From Flavobacteriales bacterium (GTDB taxonomy: Bacteria > Bacteroidota > Bacteroidia > Flavobacteriales > Flavobacteriaceae): DNA of 37,890 bases. The position numbers and the translations under genes are program-made. The notes beneath the pieces are model-generated. The model ran no database searches, had not been told where the DNA came from, and saw only the letters and a program-made list of their open reading frames with translations. The stretch's first letter is position 1; every line of letters starts with the position of its first letter. Below are positions 24,704-33,843 of this stretch, in pieces. The stretch lies in NCBI GenBank assembly GCA_002705485.1, contig PAGT01000008.1:1-37890 (forward strand), written 5' to 3'.

Positions 24704-27157
24704 TTAATTCCTACTAATTCTAATTATATCGGCAAAAACTCCTGCAGCAGTAACCTCTGATCCTGCACCAGCTCCTTTCACAATTAAAGGTTGTTCTTGA
24801 TATCTTTGGGTGAAGAAAAGAATTATATTATCACTTCCTTCAAGGTTGTAGAAGTCATGGCTTTCAGGGATATTTTTAATGCCAACAGAGGCTTTTCCGT
24901 TTTGATACTCGGCTACATATTTTATTTTACAATTCTTTTGTCTTGCATTTTCTAAGATTTTTCTAAAATGTTTTTCATTTTTAACTAATGAATTTAAAAA
25001 GTCGTTATTGTTTTTTGTATCAAAACAATCTTCAGGGATAAATGGTTTAATTTTAATATTGGTTAATTCAATTTTTTTACCACTTTCCCTTACTAAAATT
25101 AAAATCTTCCTAGCAACATCAATTCCAGATAAATCTATTTTAGGATTTGGTTCCGTAAATCCACTATTCATAGCGTTTTCCACGACATCTTTAAACAAAT
25201 TATTATCATTATAATTATTAAAAATATAATTTAAGCTGCCTGAGAGTACTGCATGAATGGAAATTATTTTGTCTCCGGAGCTTATCAAGTTGTTTAATGT
25301 ATTTATGATAGGTAGTCCGGCCCCGACATTTGTCTCAAATAAAAAAGATGTTCCGAATTTCTTACAAATATTTTTGAGTTCAAGATAATTTTCATAAGAT
25401 TCCGCACAAGCAATTTTGTTGCATGTAACAACATTAATGTTGTTTTTTAATAAAAAATTATATGTTTTCGCAACCTCAGAATTAGCTGTATTATCAACGA
25501 AAATACTATTCCTTAAATTTAAATCTTTTACCTTTGAAATAAAACTATTTAGATCTGCGCTATCTCCATTGGTTATCTTTTTCTTGTAGGTTTTTAAATT
25601 AATTCCAACTGAACTGAAAATCATTTTTTTTGAATTAGATATTCCAATAATTCTAAGTCTTAGTTTAAGGTTTTCTATTAAATAATTAGATTGCTTTTCT
25701 ATTTGACTTAATAATTTTGAACCGACATTACCAATACCTACAACAAATAAGTTGATTTGCTTTATGTTTTTTTCAAAAAACCTTTCATGAAGAATATTAA
25801 GTGTTTTTTTTACATCTTTATTATCAATTACAGCAGTAATGTTTCTTTCAGATGAGCCCTGAGATATGGCTTTTACATTAATGTTATTTTTTCCAAGTGC
25901 ACTGAACATTTTACCGCTTATTCCTTGGTGGTTCCTCATTTTGTCACCAACCACTGCAATTATCGAAAGATTTGTTTCAATACTACATGGATTTAAAATT
26001 GAATTTTGTATTTCATATTCAAAAACCTCATTAACAATCTTTTTCGCCATATCAGATTCTGATTCTTTTATACCAATACAAATAGAATGTTCTGAAGAGG
26101 CTTGAGTTATCATTATAATGTTAATGCCATTATTTGAAATTACTTCAAATAGTTTTTTTGAAAAACCTGGAATACCTACCATGCCACTACCTTCAACCGT
26201 TAACAATGCGATATTTTCAATATGAGTAATTCCTTTTATTATTGTATTTTTTGAACTAAAATCTGAAATAGTAGTACCTGTATCTGTCTTTTTAAAGGTG
26301 TTCTTTATGTATATAGGAATTTTTTTTAACATCACAGGTTTAATTGTTGGAGGATATAAAACTTTTGCTCCAAAATGTGATAATTCCATTGCTTCCTTGT
26401 ACGAAAGGTTTTCTATTGGGTAAGCTTGTTTTACAATTCTTGGATCAGCTGTAAAAATTCCACTCACGTCTGTCCATATTTCTAAATAATTTGAATTTGT
26501 GATAGAAGCTATCAATGAAGCTGTAAAGTCGGATCCCCCTCTACCTAAAGTAACATCATCTCCAAAGTTATCTCTAGCTATGAACCCAGGCATTACGATA
26601 ATATTATTTTCTACGTTTTTTACGAATTCCTTCCATTTTCTATTAGTTAATTCGTAGTCAACTTGTTTGATCCCGTTGACTTTTCGTAATTTAGTTGTGA
26701 TTATTTCTCTAGAATCTTTAATAAAAATATCTAAACCTTTAAGTTGACCTATTTTTCCTATTAAGTAATGGGATAATATTTCGCCAAAACCAGAAATTTT
26801 ATATTCAGTTTTATTACTTATCTCTTTCAGATTAAAAATACTTTCCAGAACTGAATCCAATTTGTTGAATTCTTTTTGAATTTGACTTAAAATTTCGCTT
26901 TGACTTTTGAAATCAACTAATTGCTGACAGATTTCTATATGACTCTTTAAAATTGAGCTAAATAATTTTTTATAACTTATATCTCTTTCGCATGCAAGGT
27001 TCCCACACTCAATTAATTCATTTGTAGTGTTTCCAATAGCTGAAAGAACAACAACGGTTTTTGAATCATAACTAGCTATTATTTCTAATATATTCTCAAT
27101 TTTTTTTGCATCTGCTATTGAACTACCCCCAAATTTAATAACCTTAGTAATTTTCAA
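24704..27157 (-). CDS. thrA: Bifunctional aspartate kinase/homoserine dehydrogenase I
   Basis: Catalyses the first and third steps from aspartate toward threonine. The kinase domain opens with KFGGSS and contains LGRGGSDFTASLIA and the WTDVSGIFTADPR region. Two ACT domains (about 315-455; LLTVEGSGMVGIPG and IIAVVGDKMRNHQG) are the likely threonine-sensing site. The dehydrogenase part (about 465-817) has VVGIGNVGSKLL for NAD(P) binding, CNKIACA, LSGSLNYIFN and GAGAGSEVTAAGVFADI. The length of 817 aa is standard. The start codon is TTG at 27157: it places Met two residues before KVIKFGG as in relatives, and no upstream in-frame ATG is close. Two hairpins precede it (see 27166-27220), possibly regulatory. 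Confidence 0.96.
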   Translation of the reverse strand: MKITKVIKFGGSSIADAKKIENILEIIASYDSKTVVVLSAIGNTTNELIECGNLACERDISYKKLFSSILKSHIEICQQLVDFKSQSEILSQIQKEFNKLDSVLESIFNLKEISNKTEYKISGFGEILSHYLIGKIGQLKGLDIFIKDSREIITTKLRKVNGIKQVDYELTNRKWKEFVKNVENNIIVMPGFIARDNFGDDVTLGRGGSDFTASLIASITNSNYLEIWTDVSGIFTADPRIVKQAYPIENLSYKEAMELSHFGAKVLYPPTIKPVMLKKIPIYIKNTFKKTDTGTTISDFSSKNTIIKGITHIENIALLTVEGSGMVGIPGFSKKLFEVISNNGINIIMITQASSEHSICIGIKESESDMAKKIVNEVFEYEIQNSILNPCSIETNLSIIAVVGDKMRNHQGISGKMFSALGKNNINVKAISQGSSERNITAVIDNKDVKKTLNILHERFFEKNIKQINLFVVGIGNVGSKLLSQIEKQSNYLIENLKLRLRIIGISNSKKMIFSSVGINLKTYKKKITNGDSADLNSFISKVKDLNLRNSIFVDNTANSEVAKTYNFLLKNNINVVTCNKIACAESYENYLELKNICKKFGTSFLFETNVGAGLPIINTLNNLISSGDKIISIHAVLSGSLNYIFNNYNDNNLFKDVVENAMNSGFTEPNPKIDLSGIDVARKILILVRESGKKIELTNIKIKPFIPEDCFDTKNNNDFLNSLVKNEKHFRKILENARQKNCKIKYVAEYQNGKASVGIKNIPESHDFYNLEGSDNIILFFTQRYQEQPLIVKGAGAGSEVTAAGVFADIIRISRN

Positions 27158-27165
27158 AATTAATT

Positions 27166-27184
27166 TTATTTAATTATTAAATAA
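27166..27184 (-). repeat. AU-only perfect inverted repeat in the thrA leader
   Basis: TTATTTAA, a 3-base loop and TTAAATAA: a perfect 8-bp stem ending 9 bases before the thrA start codon at 27157. It would sit over the ribosome landing area, but its strength is low because it has no G-C pair. Confidence 0.6.
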
Positions 27185-27187
27185 TTG

Positions 27188-27220
27188 TTAGTTAAACGCA
27201 GATAAGCTGGGTTAAACTAA
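27188..27220 (-). promoter_or_regulatory. Hairpin in the thrA upstream region (possible attenuator or clpC 3' stem)
   Basis: On the minus strand TTAGTTTAAC (27220-27211) pairs with GTTTAACTAA (27197-27188) with one T-T mismatch, and CAG/CTG extends the stem after a C-C mismatch, closing a 5-base CTTAT loop. No T-run follows in the transcribed direction, so it is not a standard intrinsic terminator. It could be a cis-element of the thr operon or a stabilising 3' stem for clpC mRNA. Only the structure is seen; its role is inference. Confidence 0.45.
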
Positions 27221-27310
27221 AACTAATTGGATGTAAAACTATTAAAAACATTTTCAAAAAATGTATAATTTAGTTTTGATTATAATTTTATCTTAAGTGT
27301 GTGTGAGTAT

Positions 27311-29845
27311 TTATTTCTTTTTTAAAGAAACTAATGATTTAGATTTTCCATCCCAATCAATTTTTATGGTATCTCCAAAATTAAGTTGAGTTTTAACGAT
27401 TTCCTCAGCAAGTAGGTCTTCAACATACTTTTGAATAGCTCTTTTGAGAGGTCGAGCCCCATATTTTTTATCAAAACCTTTCTCACAAATAAAGTCTATG
27501 GCTTTCTTAGAAATTGATATATTATATCCAATTTCTTCTGTTCTTTTTAGCAAAAGATCAATTTCAATTTGGATTATTTTTTTTAGATCTTCTTTGTTCA
27601 GACTGTTAAATACTACAATTTCGTCTACTCTATTTAAAAATTCAGGTGAAAAAGCTTTCTTCAATGATTTTTCGATTGTTTTTCTAATATTTTTTGACTC
27701 TTGAGCTTTTAATGATTCAGTTCCAAAACCAACACCATTACCAAAGTCTTTGACTTCACGTGCTCCGATATTGGATGTCATGATGATCACAGTATTTTTA
27801 AAATCAACTTTTCTACCCAAACTATCAGTCAAAACTCCTTCATCTAAAACTTGTAAAAGCATATTAAATACATCAGGATGAGCTTTTTCAACCTCATCTA
27901 ATAATATAACACTGTAAGGTTTTCTTCGAACTTTTTCAGTTAATTGACCTCCTTCTTCATAACCAACATAGCCCGGAGGAGCCCCTATGAGCCGAGAAAC
28001 AGCAAACTTCTCCATATATTCACTCATGTCAATTCTTATCAGAGAGTCTAAACCATTAAATAATTCATCAGATAAAACTTTTGCTAATTGAGTTTTTCCA
28101 ACCCCTGTTTGCCCTAAAAAAATAAAAGAACCGATAGGTTTATTTGGATCTTTTATTCCTGCTCGATTTCTTTGAATTGCTTTAACAACTTTCTTGACTG
28201 CTTCTTCTTGACCAATTACACGGCCTTCAATTTTGTTTTCAAGATTGGAAAGTTGGTTTAATTCTGCTTTAGCAATCTTGTTGACTGGGATGCCAGTAAT
28301 CATTGAAACTACTTCAGAAATGTCATTCTCATTTACAGTTTCACGGTGTTTTTTTAAATCTTCTTGCCATTTTTCTTGTGCAATTAATAATTCTTTTTCA
28401 ATTCTTTTTTCGTCATCTCTTAATTTAGCAGCTTCCTCATATTTTTGTTTTTTCACAACAGCATTTTTGTCCAACCTAACATTTTCAAGTTTTTTTTCTA
28501 AATCTACTATGTTGTCAGGAACATCCATGTTGGTAATATGAACTCTTGATCCCGCTTCGTCAAGAGCATCAATAGCTTTATCCGGTAAAAATCGATCTGA
28601 TATATACCTGTCAGTTAAACGAACACAAGCAATAATAGCTTCATCAGTATAATTTACATTGTGGTGTGTTTCGTATTTATCTTTTATATTTTTTAAGATA
28701 TCAATAGTCTCATCAACATCAGTTGGTTGAACAATTATTTTTTGAAACCTTCTTTCAAGAGCACCATCTTTTTCAATATACTGTCTGTATTCATCTAATG
28801 TGGTGGCACCAATACATTGAATTTCCCCTCTAGCTAGTGCAGGTTTAAACATGTTAGATGCATCGAGGCTACCTGTTGCACCACCAGCACCAACAATTGT
28901 ATGTATTTCATCAATAAATAAAATAATATCATTATTCTTTTCAATTTCGTTCATAACAGCTTTCATTCTTTCTTCAAATTGACCTCTGTATTTTGTTCCA
29001 GCAACAATACTGGCTAAATCTAATGTTACAACTCTTTTGTTATATAGAATTCTTGATACTTTTTTTTCAATTATTCTTAGAGCAAGTCCTTCAGCAATGG
29101 CTGACTTACCTACACCAGGTTCACCAATTAAAAGTGGATTATTTTTTTTTCTTCTACTTAAAATTTGTGATACTCTCTCGATTTCTTTTTCACGTCCAAC
29201 GACTGGATCAAGTTTTCCTTGAAGAGCATATGCCGTCAAATCTCTTCCGAAATTATCTAGAACAGGAGTTTTCGATTTGGCTTTCGATTTTTTTTCTGTT
29301 TTGGTTGAAAAAGGATTTTCTTCAATTGAATCATCCTCATCTTTTGGTTCATCAGAATATGTATCAGAGGAGGGTAAGCCAGAATGTTGATCCTCATTTT
29401 CAGTTAATAGATACTTAAATTGCTCTTTAACTGTTTCATAATCTATTTGAAGTTTAATGAGAAGTTTTGTTGTTGGATCATTCTCATTTCTCAAAATGCA
29501 TAACAAAAGGTGTGCAGTATTAATTGATTTTCCTTGAAATAACTTTGCTTCGAGAAAAGTAGTCTTTAAAGCTCTCTCTGCCTGTCTAGTTAGGTGAAGA
29601 TTTTTTTTATGATTTTGATTGAAATCGTTAATTGGATTAGGTGGACTTAAGATCTCTACTTTTTTTCTTAGGTAATTTAAATCAATTTCCAATGAATTAA
29701 GTATTGAAATGGCTTTACCACCACCGTCTCTCAGCATACCTAAGAGTAAATGCTCGGTCCCAATGAAATCATGGCCTAACCTGAGTGCTTCTTCTTTACT
29801 GTAAGTTATAACGTCTTTGACTCTTGACGAAAAATTGTCATCCAT
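27311..29845 (-). CDS. clpC: ATP-dependent Clp protease ATP-binding subunit ClpC
   Basis: Hexameric AAA+ unfoldase that feeds proteins into ClpP. Domain order: two Clp N repeats (about 1-145), an acidic/basic linker (about 150-190), AAA-1 with Walker A GEPGVGKS near residue 240, a UVR-like coiled-coil middle domain (about 415-470, KQKYEEAAKLRDDE), AAA-2 with GQTGVGKT near 578, and the ClpP-docking loop VGFG near 703. The length of 844 aa is typical of ClpC. The middle domain is the short ClpC type rather than the long ClpB type. A good promoter match lies at 29870-29900. It stands alone, 153 bases upstream of thrA and divergent from gyrA; no McsB or CtsR genes are nearby, so regulation must differ from that of Firmicutes. 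Confidence 0.95.
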   Translation of the reverse strand: MDDNFSSRVKDVITYSKEEALRLGHDFIGTEHLLLGMLRDGGGKAISILNSLEIDLNYLRKKVEILSPPNPINDFNQNHKKNLHLTRQAERALKTTFLEAKLFQGKSINTAHLLLCILRNENDPTTKLLIKLQIDYETVKEQFKYLLTENEDQHSGLPSSDTYSDEPKDEDDSIEENPFSTKTEKKSKAKSKTPVLDNFGRDLTAYALQGKLDPVVGREKEIERVSQILSRRKKNNPLLIGEPGVGKSAIAEGLALRIIEKKVSRILYNKRVVTLDLASIVAGTKYRGQFEERMKAVMNEIEKNNDIILFIDEIHTIVGAGGATGSLDASNMFKPALARGEIQCIGATTLDEYRQYIEKDGALERRFQKIIVQPTDVDETIDILKNIKDKYETHHNVNYTDEAIIACVRLTDRYISDRFLPDKAIDALDEAGSRVHITNMDVPDNIVDLEKKLENVRLDKNAVVKKQKYEEAAKLRDDEKRIEKELLIAQEKWQEDLKKHRETVNENDISEVVSMITGIPVNKIAKAELNQLSNLENKIEGRVIGQEEAVKKVVKAIQRNRAGIKDPNKPIGSFIFLGQTGVGKTQLAKVLSDELFNGLDSLIRIDMSEYMEKFAVSRLIGAPPGYVGYEEGGQLTEKVRRKPYSVILLDEVEKAHPDVFNMLLQVLDEGVLTDSLGRKVDFKNTVIIMTSNIGAREVKDFGNGVGFGTESLKAQESKNIRKTIEKSLKKAFSPEFLNRVDEIVVFNSLNKEDLKKIIQIEIDLLLKRTEEIGYNISISKKAIDFICEKGFDKKYGARPLKRAIQKYVEDLLAEEIVKTQLNFGDTIKIDWDGKSKSLVSLKKK

Positions 29846-29869
29846 TTAAATTATATTATATTATATGTT

Positions 29870-29900
29870 CATAATTATATAAACATCGTAAATAGACAAA
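29870..29900 (-). promoter_or_regulatory. Putative Bacteroidota-type promoter for clpC
   Basis: On the minus strand TTTG (29900-29897), exactly 19 bases, then TAATTATG (29877-29870), one mismatch from TAnnTTTG. The clpC ATG is at 29845, leaving a leader of roughly 15-20 bases. Confidence 0.5.
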
Positions 29901-29968
29901 AAAAATAATTTAATTCCAAGTTTTTTTATCTGTAATTCAACTTTTATATCAAAAAATGTTTGTTAATA

Positions 29969-29984
29969 AAATTATATATAATTT
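29969..29984. repeat. 16-bp perfect AT palindrome between clpC and gyrA
   Basis: AAATTATATATAATTT reads the same on both strands. It lies between the clpC and gyrA promoter candidates, about 80 bases before the gyrA start. It could be an operator or simply a chance AT palindrome; no regulator can be named. Confidence 0.4.
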
Positions 29985-30019
29985 ATCTAATAAAAAAGAG
30001 TTTTTACATCAGTTGTTGT

Positions 30020-30027
30020 TATATTTG
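30020..30027 (+). promoter_or_regulatory. Putative -7 box for gyrA
   Basis: TATATTTG fully matches TAnnTTTG and lies 39 bases before the gyrA ATG (30067). No clear TTTG stands at the expected distance upstream, so only the -7 half is supported. Confidence 0.4.
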
Positions 30028-30066
30028 ATTGATATCATTTATAGTAGAATTTAAACAAAATAAAGA

Positions 30067-32580
30067 ATGAGTGATGGTGAAAAATTAATACCTGTAAATA
30101 TTGAGGAGGCAATGAAAGCTGCATACATTGATTATTCAATGTCTGTAATTGTATCTAGAGCCCTTCCAGACGTCAGAGATGGTCTTAAGCCTGTACACAG
30201 AAGGGTTTTGTATGGAATGCATCAATTAGGTTTAAAGTCTAATAGTAAATTTAAAAAGTCAGCTTTCATAGTAGGTGAGGTTTTAGGTAAATATCATCCT
30301 CATGGAGATTCATCTGTTTATGATACTATGGTTAGAATGGCCCAAGAATGGAGTTTAAGATATCTGATGGTTGATGGTCAAGGTAATTACGGCTCTGTTG
30401 ATGGTGATAGTCCTGCAGCTATGAGATACACAGAGGCAAGGATGCAAAAAATCAGCGAGGAGATGGTTGCAGATTTAGATAAAGAAACAGTTGATTTACA
30501 GTTGAATTATGATGACTCGATTATGGAACCGACTGTACTTCCAACAAAAATTCCAAATTTACTTGTCAATGGTGCGTCAGGAATAGCTGTTGGTATGGCT
30601 ACTAACATGCCTCCTCACAATTTAAGTGAGGTTATAAATGGTACAATTGCATACATAGATAACAATGAAATTACAGTTGATGAGTTGATTGAACATGTAA
30701 AAGCACCAGATTTCCCAACTGGGGGTATTATTTATGGTTATGAAGGTGTGAAAGAAGCTTTCCAAACGGGAAAAGGCAGGGTTGTAATGAGAGGAAAAGC
30801 AGAGATTGAGGATGTAAATGGTAAAGAGTGTATAGTTGTAACTGAGATTCCCTACCAAGTTAACAAAGCAGATATGATTAAAAAAACTGCTGAACTGGTA
30901 AACGATAAAAAAATCGATGGTATTTCAACCATCAGGGATGAGTCAGATCGCAAAGGCATGAGGATAGTTTATGTGCTCAAAAGAGACGCTATTCCTAACA
31001 TTGTTTTAAATATGTTGTTCAAATATACTCAACTTCAGTCTTCATTTAGTGTTAATAATATAGCTCTTGTTAAAGGAAGACCACAAATGCTCAACCTCAA
31101 AGATATGCTCAAATATTTTGTTGAACACAGGCATGATGTTGTCGTAAGAAGGACAAAGTTTGAATTAAAAAAAGCTGAAGAAAGGGCTCATATTCTTGAG
31201 GGTTTAATAGTAGCTTCAGACAATATTGATAAAGTAATAAAATTGATAAGGTCCTCAAAGAATGCAGATGAAGCCAGACAAAAATTAATAAATGAATTTA
31301 AGCTTAGCGAAATCCAAGCCAAAGCGATTGTCGAGATGAGGTTGAGACAGTTGACAGGACTAGAGCAAGATAAATTAAGGTCTGAATTTGAAGAGTTAAT
31401 GAAAACGATCGCAGATCTTAAAGATATTCTGAGCAATCAGAACCGTAGAATGGATATTATTAAGTTTGAGCTTAAAGAAATATTAGAAAAGTATGGTGAC
31501 GATAGAAGATCATTGATTGAATACTCTGGTGGGGATTTATCCATTGAAGATATGATTCCCGATGAAAAAGTAGTTTTAACAATATCCAATGCAGGCTACA
31601 TCAAAAGAACTCCACTTGTCGAATATAGGACCCAAAATAGAGGAGGAGTTGGTCAAAAAGCCTCCACAACAAGAAATGAAGATTTCCTAGAGCATTTGTT
31701 TATTGGAACTAATCATCAATACATGTTGTTTTTTACACAAAAAGGAAAGTGTTTTTGGATGCGGGTTTATGAGATTCCTGAGGGAAGTAAAACATCAAAA
31801 GGAAGAGCAATCCAAAATTTAATTAATATTGAACAAGACGACGAGGTCAAGGCTTTCATTTGTACACAAGACCTAAAAGACGAAGAATACATAAATAACC
31901 ATTATGTTATAATGGCAACAAAAAAAGGTCAAGTCAAAAAAACTTCACTGGAACAGTATTCAAGACCAAGATCAAACGGGATTAATGCAATTACCATCAA
32001 GGATAATGACGAACTTCTTGAAGCAAAGCTAACCACTGGAAATTCTCAGGTTCTCATTGCTGTCAAATCGGGCAAATGCATAAGGTTTGAAGAAAGTAAG
32101 ACAAGACCTATGGGAAGAAATGCCAGCGGAGTTAGAGGTATTAGACTCAAGGATGAATTAGATGAAGTTATTGGAATGATATCTGTAAATGATATGGATA
32201 GTGATATACTTGTTGTTTCTGAAAATGGTTATGGTAAAAGATCAAGTCTTGATTCTTATCGAATAACCAACAGAGGGGGTAAAGGTGTTAAAACAATATC
32301 AATAACTGAAAAAACAGGTAATTTAGTTTCTCTCAAAAATGTTAACGACAATGATGATCTTATGATTATTAATAAATCTGGGATTGCAATCAGAATGGAA
32401 GTTAATTCATTAAGAGTTATGGGAAGAGCCACACAAGGTGTCAAATTAATCAATTTAAAAGAAAATGATTCTATTGCTGCAGTGGCAAAAGTAGTCCTAG
32501 ACGATGATGAGGTTCAGGATATTGATGCCATTGATGTTGATTTGTCTGAAAATGAAGATAATGAAGAACCAAAAAAATAA
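30067..32580 (+). CDS. gyrA: DNA gyrase subunit A
   Basis: Breakage-reunion subunit of the type IIA topoisomerase that introduces negative supercoils. The N-terminal domain starts with the family-typical NIEEAMKAAYIDYSMSVIVSRALPD region; the active-site Tyr121 lies in MRYTEARM. The quinolone-resistance region reads HGDSSVYD (79-86), with Ser and Asp at the two positions that most often mutate, so it looks quinolone-sensitive. The C-terminal pinwheel has six blades; the GyrA-box position reads QNRGGVG rather than QRRGGKG, which I believe is common in flavobacteria. The tail is acidic (DDDEVQDIDAIDVDLSENED), as in other GyrA proteins. The length of 837 aa is normal. A TPR protein gene follows 6 bases later. 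Confidence 0.97.
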   Translation: MSDGEKLIPVNIEEAMKAAYIDYSMSVIVSRALPDVRDGLKPVHRRVLYGMHQLGLKSNSKFKKSAFIVGEVLGKYHPHGDSSVYDTMVRMAQEWSLRYLMVDGQGNYGSVDGDSPAAMRYTEARMQKISEEMVADLDKETVDLQLNYDDSIMEPTVLPTKIPNLLVNGASGIAVGMATNMPPHNLSEVINGTIAYIDNNEITVDELIEHVKAPDFPTGGIIYGYEGVKEAFQTGKGRVVMRGKAEIEDVNGKECIVVTEIPYQVNKADMIKKTAELVNDKKIDGISTIRDESDRKGMRIVYVLKRDAIPNIVLNMLFKYTQLQSSFSVNNIALVKGRPQMLNLKDMLKYFVEHRHDVVVRRTKFELKKAEERAHILEGLIVASDNIDKVIKLIRSSKNADEARQKLINEFKLSEIQAKAIVEMRLRQLTGLEQDKLRSEFEELMKTIADLKDILSNQNRRMDIIKFELKEILEKYGDDRRSLIEYSGGDLSIEDMIPDEKVVLTISNAGYIKRTPLVEYRTQNRGGVGQKASTTRNEDFLEHLFIGTNHQYMLFFTQKGKCFWMRVYEIPEGSKTSKGRAIQNLINIEQDDEVKAFICTQDLKDEEYINNHYVIMATKKGQVKKTSLEQYSRPRSNGINAITIKDNDELLEAKLTTGNSQVLIAVKSGKCIRFEESKTRPMGRNASGVRGIRLKDELDEVIGMISVNDMDSDILVVSENGYGKRSSLDSYRITNRGGKGVKTISITEKTGNLVSLKNVNDNDDLMIINKSGIAIRMEVNSLRVMGRATQGVKLINLKENDSIAAVAKVVLDDDEVQDIDAIDVDLSENEDNEEPKK

Positions 32581-32586
32581 TTTCAT

Positions 32587-33843
32587 ATGAAAAAATTTAT
32601 TTATATTATTATTTTACTAGTATCATGCTCTAGTTTTTCCCAAAAAAAAGAATTAAGGAACGCTCAAAAATTAATGAATCAAAGTTTTTATTCTGAAGCT
32701 TTAGATGTTCTAAGTCAAATTGAGGATGTTATTGATAACTCTGATCTTAAGTACCAAACTCATTATCACTTTCTGCTAGGATGGGCTTTAAAAATGGATA
32801 AGAATTTTGAGGATTCAATTTTTAATCTCAAAAAAGTTTTGGAATTAGATAAATCGAGTGAGTATTCAAATGAATCTATACAAAGATTAAGTGAGGTTGA
32901 AGTTGAGCTTGTTAACCTTGCTATTGAAGACAATGATTCTAAGAATTTTAATGAAGCAGCTGCAAAGCTGTATCAAGCTTACATGATTGATAAAAACAAA
33001 CCTTCAAACCAAAACTATTTATATTTTTCTGCTGGTAGTTTAGTAAACGCACAAGATTACGAAACTGCACTAAGTCACTACATTAACTTAAAAGATATTG
33101 GATATACAGGAGTTCAAAATCAATATTTTGTTACGGAAGTAGAATCTGAAAACGAAATTGAAGTTAGCGAATCTGAGTACAATATTTTAAAATCCTCTAA
33201 GGAATACAAAAATCAAAGAACTCAAAAATCAGAATCTAGACTTCCAGAAATTGTAAAAAATATAGCTTTAATATATGTACAACTTGGAGAAAATGATAAA
33301 GCAATTTCAGCTATTCAGGATGCTAGAAAAGTTAATCCGGATGATGTAAATTTAATTTTAAATGAAGCAGATTTATATATCAGATTAGGTGATAGAAATA
33401 AATTTAAAGAGTTAATGGAACAAGCTATTGAAAAAGATCCTAATAATGCAATACTATACTATAATCTTGGAGTTATAAGTGGCGAACAAGGAATGACAGA
33501 TCAAGCAATTTCGTATTATAAAAAAGCCCTTGAGATTAATCCGCAATACTCTGCTACATATTTAAATTTGGTTGGTATTATTTTAGAGGGAGAAGCTTCA
33601 TTAGTTGAGCAAATGAATGAGTTAGCGACATCAACTAAAAGAAGTGATTTTGAGAAATATGATAAGCTGAAAGAGGAACGGGAAGCTCTTTACGCATCTT
33701 GTCTTCCATATTTGGAAAAACTTATTGAAATTGAGCCAAAAAATCTTGAAGCTTTAAAAACAGCTAAAAATATTTACTACACAATAGGAAATAATGAAAA
33801 ATTCAAAATAATGTCAGCTAAGATTGATGATCTGGAGGATTAA
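32587..33843 (+). CDS. Exported TPR-repeat protein downstream of gyrA
   Basis: 418-aa tetratricopeptide protein of unknown function, exported. The N-terminal signal is IIILLVSCSSFSQKKE; it could be cut by signal peptidase I after FSQ, or as a lipoprotein at Cys14 (LVSC), and I cannot decide. Repeats are visible at AIALIYVQLGENDKAISAIQDAR-type units (about 219-245), NAILYYNLGVISGEQGMTDQAISYYKKALEINP (about 290-322) and CLPYLEKLIEIEPKNLEALKTA (about 380-400); earlier repeats are degenerate. It is probably cotranscribed with gyrA, an arrangement I recall in flavobacteria, with no known functional link. Its stop shares TTAA with the convergent peptidase gene. Confidence 0.85.
   Translation: MKKFIYIIILLVSCSSFSQKKELRNAQKLMNQSFYSEALDVLSQIEDVIDNSDLKYQTHYHFLLGWALKMDKNFEDSIFNLKKVLELDKSSEYSNESIQRLSEVEVELVNLAIEDNDSKNFNEAAAKLYQAYMIDKNKPSNQNYLYFSAGSLVNAQDYETALSHYINLKDIGYTGVQNQYFVTEVESENEIEVSESEYNILKSSKEYKNQRTQKSESRLPEIVKNIALIYVQLGENDKAISAIQDARKVNPDDVNLILNEADLYIRLGDRNKFKELMEQAIEKDPNNAILYYNLGVISGEQGMTDQAISYYKKALEINPQYSATYLNLVGIILEGEASLVEQMNELATSTKRSDFEKYDKLKEEREALYASCLPYLEKLIEIEPKNLEALKTAKNIYYTIGNNEKFKIMSAKIDDLED

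Noticed and set aside
27188..27220. Hairpin as a rho-independent terminator of clpC
   Set aside because: The stem is acceptable but is not followed by a T-tract in the direction of clpC transcription.
27192..27251. 19-codon frame before thrA as a threonine leader peptide
   Set aside because: It contains only one Thr and three Ile codons, not the run of regulatory codons expected of an attenuator leader.
28993..29418. 141-codon plus-strand frame inside clpC
   Set aside because: It lies fully antisense to a strongly conserved AAA+ gene and has a low-complexity, Leu/Phe/Gln-rich translation with no family features.
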